From Ruminococcaceae bacterium UBA866 (GTDB lineage: Bacteria > Bacillota > Clostridia > Oscillospirales > Ruminococcaceae): a stretch of DNA of 19,391 bases. Each line of letters begins with the position of its first letter. Position 1 is the stretch's first letter. Below, piece by piece: positions 14,476 to 19,391 of this stretch. The stretch lies in NCBI GenBank assembly GCA_002295325.1, contig DBGA01000064.1, positions 264 to 19,654 of the forward strand, written 5' to 3'. A program made the translations under genes and the position numbers. The notes beneath the pieces were generated by a model. It searched no databases. It saw nothing but the letters and a program-made list of their open reading frames with translations, and was not told the origin of the DNA.

Positions 14476-15054
14476 TTATTCATATCGTCTGACATCAGCC
14501 ACAACAATACCCAAAATTGTAACCTCGTCAAAAATCATATCTTCCATATCGTCATTTTCGGGGTGCAGTCTGAACTGTCCGTTTTCCTTGTAAAACCGTT
14601 TCACAGTTGCCTCACCCTCAATCATTGCAACCACAATTTGCCCATTGCGAGCGACAGGACTTCTTCGCACAATGATGATATCGCCCTCTAAAATGCCGAC
14701 ATTTATCATGCTATCCCCTGACACTGTGAGTGCAAATAGGTCGCTTTGGTCACCCTTAAACCCTGAATAGGAAATATAACCTTCAATATCGTCAATGGCT
14801 GTGATTGGATTTCCTGCGGCAACATTGCCCAAAATTGGAACATCTGCTTTCACATCAGTTGAGATTGTGATGGTTTTTCGCTTGTTATTCATACGGGATA
14901 TTAACCCCTTTTGCTCAAGCTCGATCAAGTATTTATGTACAGTAGAGGTGGATTTTATCCGCAAAGCATCGGTGATATCACGAATGCTGGGCGGAGCACC
15001 ATTTGCAATCTCAGCCTTAATATATTCAAAAATTTCCCTTGATAAATCGTTCAT
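14476..15054 (-). CDS. lexA: LexA-type SOS repressor
   Basis: A 192-residue LexA. The N-terminal winged helix-turn-helix is about 4-65: NGAPPSIRDI then STSTVHKYLIELEQKGLI, the recognition-helix region. The C-terminal S24 peptidase domain has the cleavage bond Ala80-Gly81 (NVAAGNP), nucleophile Ser115 in VSGDSM and general base Lys152 in EATVKRFY. It represses DNA-damage genes and cuts itself when RecA filaments form. Homology favours ATG 15054 (MNDLSREIFEYI aligns with the family start), but no ribosome site precedes it; ATG 15075 is in frame with AAGGGGG only 1 nt upstream. Start is therefore uncertain. I see no GAAC-N4-GTTC box of the Bacillus type at its promoter. It lies downstream of a PLP lyase gene, a pairing often seen in Clostridia. 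Confidence 0.95.
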   Translation of the reverse strand: MNDLSREIFEYIKAEIANGAPPSIRDITDALRIKSTSTVHKYLIELEQKGLISRMNNKRKTITISTDVKADVPILGNVAAGNPITAIDDIEGYISYSGFKGDQSDLFALTVSGDSMINVGILEGDIIIVRRSPVARNGQIVVAMIEGEATVKRFYKENGQFRLHPENDDMEDMIFDEVTILGIVVADVRRYE

Positions 15055-15108
15055 TATGTTTAGGCTTTTGCCCATACCCCCTTACATAGATTTATTCTGC
15101 TAGTTTTA

Positions 15109-15137
15109 ATTATACCCTGTAAATCCCCAATTGTAAA
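15109..15137 (-). promoter_or_regulatory. Promoter for lexA
   Basis: On the minus strand: TTTACA (15137-15132), a 17-nt spacer, then a perfect TATAAT (15114-15109). The -35 begins at the base next to the stop codon of the upstream lyase gene. Transcription from about 15103 allows lexA expression apart from that gene. Confidence 0.7.
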
Positions 15138-16436
15138 TTAGATTTTGTTTATACAATCCTCAGCAACCACCAAATTTATCTGTCCTTTATCAATCATTGC
15201 TTGGGTTGCGTGTAAAATGCCAAGCTTACCGCTGTTATAGGTGATCCCCCCCTGTAGCCATGCGGCATAGGGTTCTCTCAGTGGTGCATCGGCTGAAAGC
15301 TCGATAGATGCTCCCATTGTAAACGCACCTGCCGCCATGATAACCTCGCTTTCATAGCCAGGCATATCCCATGGCTCCGGAGTTACAAAGCTGTCAACTG
15401 GTGAGCCTTTTTGTATCCCTTGACAAAACGAAACAAGGCTTTCCTTGTTTTTTAGCTCGATTGCAGCGATGATATCAGTTCTATATGCGTCAAATTCAGG
15501 ATAGACCTTGTAGCCTAGCATATCGTAAAGGCATAGCGCAAACACCGAAGTTTTGATTGCGTTTGCAACAACCGATGGCGCAAAGAAAAGCCCCATGAAC
15601 ATTCCTCTTGATTGGTCAAGGGTGCACCCTACCTCCTTGCCCATGCCAACGCAGGTTAATCGATAGGAGCAGAGTTCGACCAAGTCTTTTCTGCCGGCGA
15701 TATAGCCACCGGTTTGGGCAATTCCGCCCCCAGGGTTTTTAATCAGTGAGCCCACAATTAAGTCAGCACCAACTGCTGTAGGTTCGGTTTTTTCCACAAA
15801 TTCGCCATAGCAATTGTCAACCATTACAATGGTATCGGGGTTCACTTCACGAACTATCTTAATTAACTCACCAATTCTTTCAACAGTCAGCGACTCTCGC
15901 AGTGAATAACCCCTCGAGCGTTGAATATAGCAAACCTTTGCATCTGCAACAGATTGTTTTATCCCGTCAAGGTCGGGTGTTCCGTCCTCTAGCAAATCAA
16001 CTTGTCCATATGAAACGCCAAAGTCTTTCAGCGAGCCGTTGCCCTCTCCACGAATACCGATGACTTCTTCCATGGTATCGTAGGGTTTGCCTGTCAAACT
16101 GACAATCTTGTCGCCTGTGCGAAGAACACCAAAAAGTGCAACTGTTAAAGCGTGTGTTCCCGAAACAAAGTTGTGGCGCACAAGTGCGTCCTCTGCACCG
16201 ACTGCCCTTGCAAAAACCTCGTCAAGCACTTCTCTGCCTCTGTCGCCATATCCATAGCCTGTGCTACCTGCAAAGTGGCTTTCGCTGACTCTGCAATGGG
16301 TGAATGCTTCAAGCACTTTTGCTTCATTATATTCAGAAATTTCCTCAATTCGTGCAAAGGAAGCAGAACATTTTTGTTCTGCTTTTTTGCTCAAGGAAAT
16401 TAAATTTTCATCAAAATGAAAGAATTTGTTATCCAT
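15138..16436 (-). CDS. Methionine gamma-lyase / aluminium-resistance family PLP enzyme (YnbB-like)
   Basis: A 432-residue fold-type I PLP enzyme, of normal length for the family annotated as aluminium resistance or methionine gamma-lyase family (B. subtilis YnbB). Visible elements: YGYGDRGRE and FVSGTHALTVALFGVL (phosphate-binding region, about 90-105), VMVDNCYGEF with Asp207 for the pyridine nitrogen, and GSLIKNPGGGIA with Lys233 as the Schiff-base lysine. PLP-dependent cleavage of a sulfur amino acid such as methionine is a family-level inference; the true substrate of this subgroup is not settled. AAAAGGAG is well placed before ATG 16436. LexA lies 63 nt downstream with its own promoter. 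The 139-nt upstream gap is largely a G/C-rich dispersed repeat, and I see no convincing promoter in it. Confidence 0.93.
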   Translation of the reverse strand: MDNKFFHFDENLISLSKKAEQKCSASFARIEEISEYNEAKVLEAFTHCRVSESHFAGSTGYGYGDRGREVLDEVFARAVGAEDALVRHNFVSGTHALTVALFGVLRTGDKIVSLTGKPYDTMEEVIGIRGEGNGSLKDFGVSYGQVDLLEDGTPDLDGIKQSVADAKVCYIQRSRGYSLRESLTVERIGELIKIVREVNPDTIVMVDNCYGEFVEKTEPTAVGADLIVGSLIKNPGGGIAQTGGYIAGRKDLVELCSYRLTCVGMGKEVGCTLDQSRGMFMGLFFAPSVVANAIKTSVFALCLYDMLGYKVYPEFDAYRTDIIAAIELKNKESLVSFCQGIQKGSPVDSFVTPEPWDMPGYESEVIMAAGAFTMGASIELSADAPLREPYAAWLQGGITYNSGKLGILHATQAMIDKGQINLVVAEDCINKI

Positions 16437-16479
16437 GATTTCTCCTTTTATGGGGGGGTATTCATTGGTATTGCATTCT

Positions 16480-16534
16480 TGTAGGGGCAGACCTTGTGTC
16501 CGCCCCTAGGCGACCACAGAGAGTTGCCCCTACA
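16480..16534. repeat. Dispersed TAGGGGCAG hairpin repeat, copy 2 (long palindrome)
   Basis: TGTAGGGGCA (16480-16489) and TGCCCCTACA (16525-16534) are perfect 10-bp inverted ends. The left half also folds alone (GGGGCAGAC with GTCCGCCCC, one mismatch) and matches copy 1 at 14417-14442. The structure resembles a small non-autonomous palindromic intergenic element. It sits between the GNAT gene and the PLP lyase gene. Confidence 0.8.
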
Positions 16535-16575
16535 GGGTTTGTACGTATTAAATTAATTATGTAGCTTTTACCCGT

Positions 16576-17295
16576 TTATCTCTCGTAATAATACCATTTG
16601 TCTACCAGTGTAAAGCCAATTTTTTCGTAGAATTTGTCGCTGATTTTATCTTGGCTTAACAGCATGATTTCTTTTGTATTTGGGGTTTGGCTTGCAATAT
16701 GATAAAGCATTTGTCTAGCTAATCCCTTGCCACGTTCCTGCTCGATTGTTGCAAGTTGCGCAATCATAATCGTGCCATTGTCATTAAGGTAGGCAGTTGC
16801 CGAACAAACGCCCTGATAGGTGTATATTCTTGACATATCATGCCTTATTCTGTGGGATAAATCAGTATACCATCGTTTATATGTTGTGGAGTTTATACTA
16901 TGAGTAAACACTTTTGAGAGCAACTCATAGCCAATTTGAATTTCATTCGACACATCTGGCAAACAAACATCTTCCCATTTATTAAGGGCATATGTATTTC
17001 CAATTTCCACAGTATAGCCATTCAAATTCAACGGAAATTCAGACAAAACAGAGTTTACCGTAAGTGCTAAAAACTCTGACACTTCATCAATATAGCTTTC
17101 ATCTTTGATGTAAACCACAGCGAAATTATCCTGTGCACAGATTAAAATATCACCTGCTTCATCTGCAAAAAAGCTGATAAAATTTCTGCCCACACCATAG
17201 GCTTTAAACAGTGCCTTTATCCTTAAAGCACTCGCTCCCCTAGACTGATTTTGCTCGATAAGTGCCCTGTCGTTATAATCTAACAGCCTTATCAT
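16576..17295 (-). CDS. GNAT family N-acetyltransferase
   Basis: A 239-residue protein. The C-terminal half (about 130-239) is a GNAT fold: strand IMIAQLATIEQ, then QERGKGLARQMLYHIA, which fits the Q/R-x-x-G-x-G/A acetyl-CoA pyrophosphate loop, and the terminal FYEKIGFTLVDKWYYYER, where IGF is the usual late GNAT signature. The N-terminal half (ISFFADEAGDILICAQDNFAVVYI) resembles a degenerate second acetyltransferase-like lobe. The acceptor substrate cannot be read from the sequence. The start ATG 17295 overlaps the M42 peptidase stop by 4 nt (ATGA), and there is no separate ribosome site, so translation is probably coupled. It is the last gene of the peptidase operon; an association with amino acid or peptide metabolism is inferred only from this context. 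Confidence 0.88.
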   Translation of the reverse strand: MIRLLDYNDRALIEQNQSRGASALRIKALFKAYGVGRNFISFFADEAGDILICAQDNFAVVYIKDESYIDEVSEFLALTVNSVLSEFPLNLNGYTVEIGNTYALNKWEDVCLPDVSNEIQIGYELLSKVFTHSINSTTYKRWYTDLSHRIRHDMSRIYTYQGVCSATAYLNDNGTIMIAQLATIEQERGKGLARQMLYHIASQTPNTKEIMLLSQDKISDKFYEKIGFTLVDKWYYYER

Positions 17296-18311
17296 ATGTT
17301 ACCAACGGCATTTGCAAGTTCCCTTGAAATATCGCAAACTGCCTGTACATCAGATTTATCCACCATATTTGATGGAGAATGGATATACTTGCTTGGAATT
17401 GATACTGCAATTGTGCGAACGCCTTTGCCAGAAACGTGGATTGCACCAGCATCGTTGCCACCTGAAATCATGGTTTTTGTCTGCACTTTGATATTTTTTT
17501 CCTCTGCAAGCTTAAATGCCAAATCAAAAAGCCCTTTGTCATAGATTGTGTGGTGGTCCATATAGCTGATAACCGCACCCTCGCCAACAACTGACACACG
17601 TTTTTCACCGGTTACACCCGAAACGTCACCGCTTGCAGTTGTTTCAACAATAATTGCAATATCGGGTGAGATTGTGTGTGCTGCAACAGTTGCACCACGA
17701 AGACCTACTTCCTCTTGGGTTGAGAACCCAAAATATGTGTCAAACTCAAGGTCTGATTTCATAATCTCAATTAAAATTGCACAACCTGCTCTATCGTCAA
17801 TCGCCTTTGCTATGATTGAATTTGAGCCAACTTCCTTGTAATCTCCAACAAAGGAAATGCTATCGCCAAGGTTAATATGTTTTAGGGCATCTTCCTTGTC
17901 GGTTGCTCCTATATCAATTAAAAGCTTGTCAACTTCAACTGCTTTTCCACGCTCGTCAGCCTCTTGCATATGAACTGCCTTTGTGCCGATGATACCCTGT
18001 ACATTCTCGCCGATAACCACTCTTCTGCCAAGGATAACCTTAGGGTTGATGCCACCAACTGTAGCAAAACGCACAAACCCCTCTGAGGTTACAGCAGTTG
18101 CAATCATACCAACCTCGTCAGTATGAGCAGACAGCATAATTTTATTTTTAGGGGTAGATTTGCCCTTTTTAAACGCAATTACGTTGCCAATATTGTCGAT
18201 ATGTGCAGAAGTTGCGATATCTTTAATCTGCTCCATAATTTCGTTTGCAACGAGGTTTTCTCTGCCTGAAATGCCATTAATTTCACATAGTTTTTTTATA
18301 TTATCGAACAT
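17292..18311 (-). CDS. M42 family metallo-aminopeptidase (second of the tandem pair)
   Basis: A 339-residue M42 peptidase of normal length. Metal and catalytic motifs: LSAHTDEVG (His63, Asp65), AIDDRAG (Asp172), STQEEVGLRGA (base Glu200, ligand Glu201), IVETTASGD (Glu223 at the position of the fourth ligand) and HSPS (His311). Glu replaces the more common Asp at 223; the paired gene keeps Asp at that position. M42 enzymes are cytosolic dodecameric aminopeptidases (glutamyl, leucyl or deblocking types) that finish peptide degradation; which residue this one prefers cannot be read. ATG 18311 shares one base with the previous stop (TAATG), and GGGGGA lies just upstream, so translation is coupled. 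It is followed by the GNAT gene with a 4-nt overlap. Confidence 0.94.
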   Translation of the reverse strand: MFDNIKKLCEINGISGRENLVANEIMEQIKDIATSAHIDNIGNVIAFKKGKSTPKNKIMLSAHTDEVGMIATAVTSEGFVRFATVGGINPKVILGRRVVIGENVQGIIGTKAVHMQEADERGKAVEVDKLLIDIGATDKEDALKHINLGDSISFVGDYKEVGSNSIIAKAIDDRAGCAILIEIMKSDLEFDTYFGFSTQEEVGLRGATVAAHTISPDIAIIVETTASGDVSGVTGEKRVSVVGEGAVISYMDHHTIYDKGLFDLAFKLAEEKNIKVQTKTMISGGNDAGAIHVSGKGVRTIAVSIPSKYIHSPSNMVDKSDVQAVCDISRELANAVGNI

Positions 18312-19345
18312 TATATTTCCCCCACAATCTGTATAAATTCAGCCATTAATTTTGCTGTTTCCTCGATGTCACACAAAGCAACCTGCTCTATTGGCGAGTG
18401 CATATATTTGAGTGGAATTGACAGTAGGCTTGTACGAACACCTGCTTTTGTAAGGAAAATCTCTTCTGCATTTGTGCCTGTTGAGCGTCCACCCATAACC
18501 TCGATTTGATACTTGATTTCTTTTTCTTTTGCGATAGCTACCAGCTTGTCGGAGAAGGTTTTATCCAAGGTTGAGTGATAGCCAATCATAACGCCCTCAC
18601 CCATTTTGCCACATTTGTGCTCCACAGCATCAGGTGTAAACGCAAAGCTAACGTCAACCGCAATCGCCATATCTGGGGAAGCGGTGTAGCTTGCAACCTT
18701 TGCACCCTGTCCGCCAACTTCTTCACGAGAGCTAAACTGAACAGCAACGTTGACTGGAAGGTCTTTGCCTTTTAGCAATTCAAGTGCCTCTAAAATAGCA
18801 CAAACCCCTGACCTGTCATCCATTGCTTTACAGCTTACTCTGTCATTTAGCATCTCGACAAACTCAGATGGAATTGTGATTTTGTCGCCTAGAGATATGT
18901 ATTCTAGTGCAGTTTCCTTGTCATATCCAACGTCGATAAACATATCGGTAATTTCAGCAATTTTATTTGCATCATCTTTTGATTCAAGGTGAGGTGGTTT
19001 TGAGCCTACAACACCGACAATGTCCTTTTTACCATGGATTGTGACAATCTGTGCAGAAAGCAGACGACGGTCAATTCCTCCACAGTTTGCAAATTTAACA
19101 AAGCCTTTGTCATCAATCGCAGTGACAACCATACCTATTTCGTCAATATGTGCGTCAAGGAGGATTGTTTTTGCGTCCTTGTTGCTTGATTTTATCATGC
19201 CAACTACGTTGCCAAAGTGGTCGATTGATACGTCCTTTGTGTAGTTTAATAGCATTTTTGCTGCTACATTTGAGGCTTCATTTTCAAGCCCCGAAACACC
19301 AGTTGCAAGGCAGAGTGCCTTTAGGTTTTCTTTCATTCTATCCAT
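18311..19345 (-). CDS. M42 family metallo-aminopeptidase (first of the tandem pair)
   Basis: A 344-residue M42 peptidase. Motifs: LLDAHIDEIG (His66, Asp68), AMDDRSG (Asp176), SSREEVGGQGA (Glu208, Glu209), AVDVSFAFTPD (Asp231 as metal ligand) and HSP (His316), so the full ligand set is present. Between the Asp and the C-terminus, GGRSTGTNAEEI differs from the other copy's GGNDAGAIHVSG, which points to a different substrate pocket. Several in-frame ATGs exist (19363, 19351, 19345, 19336); AGGA lies 9 nt before 19345, while nothing precedes 19363, so 19345 is chosen. It heads the visible part of a three-gene operon; whether more genes lie upstream is beyond the window. Confidence 0.93.
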   Translation of the reverse strand: MDRMKENLKALCLATGVSGLENEASNVAAKMLLNYTKDVSIDHFGNVVGMIKSSNKDAKTILLDAHIDEIGMVVTAIDDKGFVKFANCGGIDRRLLSAQIVTIHGKKDIVGVVGSKPPHLESKDDANKIAEITDMFIDVGYDKETALEYISLGDKITIPSEFVEMLNDRVSCKAMDDRSGVCAILEALELLKGKDLPVNVAVQFSSREEVGGQGAKVASYTASPDMAIAVDVSFAFTPDAVEHKCGKMGEGVMIGYHSTLDKTFSDKLVAIAKEKEIKYQIEVMGGRSTGTNAEEIFLTKAGVRTSLLSIPLKYMHSPIEQVALCDIEETAKLMAEFIQIVGEI

Positions 19346-19391
19346 TTTCATTTTTCCTTTCATATTGAGGTGGGTGTATCGGCGGGCGGTG

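Noticed and set aside
16152..16403. Cys-rich plus-strand frame opposite the PLP lyase gene
   Set aside because: It lies wholly within the conserved lyase coding sequence on the other strand. The cysteines come from reversed Ala/Thr-rich codons.
19346..19391. Possible 3' end of another gene upstream of the first M42 peptidase
   Set aside because: One minus-strand frame ends PPADTPTSI with a TGA at 19362-19360, which would overlap ATG 19363. Only about ten codons are visible and none are recognisable, so I do not call a gene.

Overview
This is an AT-rich window whose gene content points to a Clostridia-class Firmicute (Bacillota). The signs are strong AGGAGG-type ribosome binding sites, consensus TTGACA/TATAAT promoters with 17-bp spacers, a c-di-GMP-I riboswitch, a Gram-positive-type LexA beside a methionine gamma-lyase/aluminium-resistance-like gene, and a three-gene anaerobic glycerol-3-phosphate oxidation cluster beside glpK. 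I see no phage, IS element, CRISPR array, rRNA or tRNA. It reads as chromosomal core with well-preserved RNA control elements.

Layout, left to right. (1) 1-2768, + strand: the 3' part of a Uup-like ABC-F ATPase, a complete second ABC-F ATPase and a terminator. (2) 2795-3874, +: a monoacylglycerol-lipase-like alpha/beta hydrolase with its own promoter. (3) 3928-7679, +: a consensus promoter, a c-di-GMP-I (GEMM-I) riboswitch, a terminator with a readable competing antiterminator, and a 1140-residue diguanylate cyclase with five PAS-like regions, GGDEF, GAF-like and Cys-containing PAS. (4) 7681-8808, +: a membrane-anchored GH25 muramidase. (5) 8822-9459, -: an unrecognised membrane-anchored protein that converges on the GH25 gene through a shared terminator. 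(6) 9475-12679, -: GlpA-like flavoprotein, FAD/NAD oxidoreductase and DUF1667 protein, all with overlapping ends. (7) 12718-14416, +: divergent glpK. (8) 14476-16436, -: lexA downstream of a PLP-dependent lyase-like gene. (9) 16576-19345, -: two M42 aminopeptidases and a GNAT acetyltransferase with touching or overlapping ends.

Two regulatory circuits stand out. First, the riboswitch precedes an enzyme predicted to make its own ligand. Aptamer (G at the G20-equivalent position) and enzyme (Asp in the GD motif, RxxD I-site) both fit c-di-GMP, so product inhibition could act on both RNA and protein. The 3' half of the aptamer (4022-4036) can pair with 4073-4091, destroying the terminator, which predicts a ligand-OFF switch. 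Second, both divergent glycerol transcripts (glpK and the GlpA-like operon) carry a leader terminator just before the gene. Each is overlapped by an alternative TTGC...GCAA hairpin with a similar loop. This is the arrangement expected for GlpP-type antitermination, although no antiterminator protein is encoded here.

A small dispersed hairpin repeat (TAGGGGCAG-type) occurs twice, flanking the lexA/lyase pair. All functional calls are from motif recognition by eye; no database search was run.
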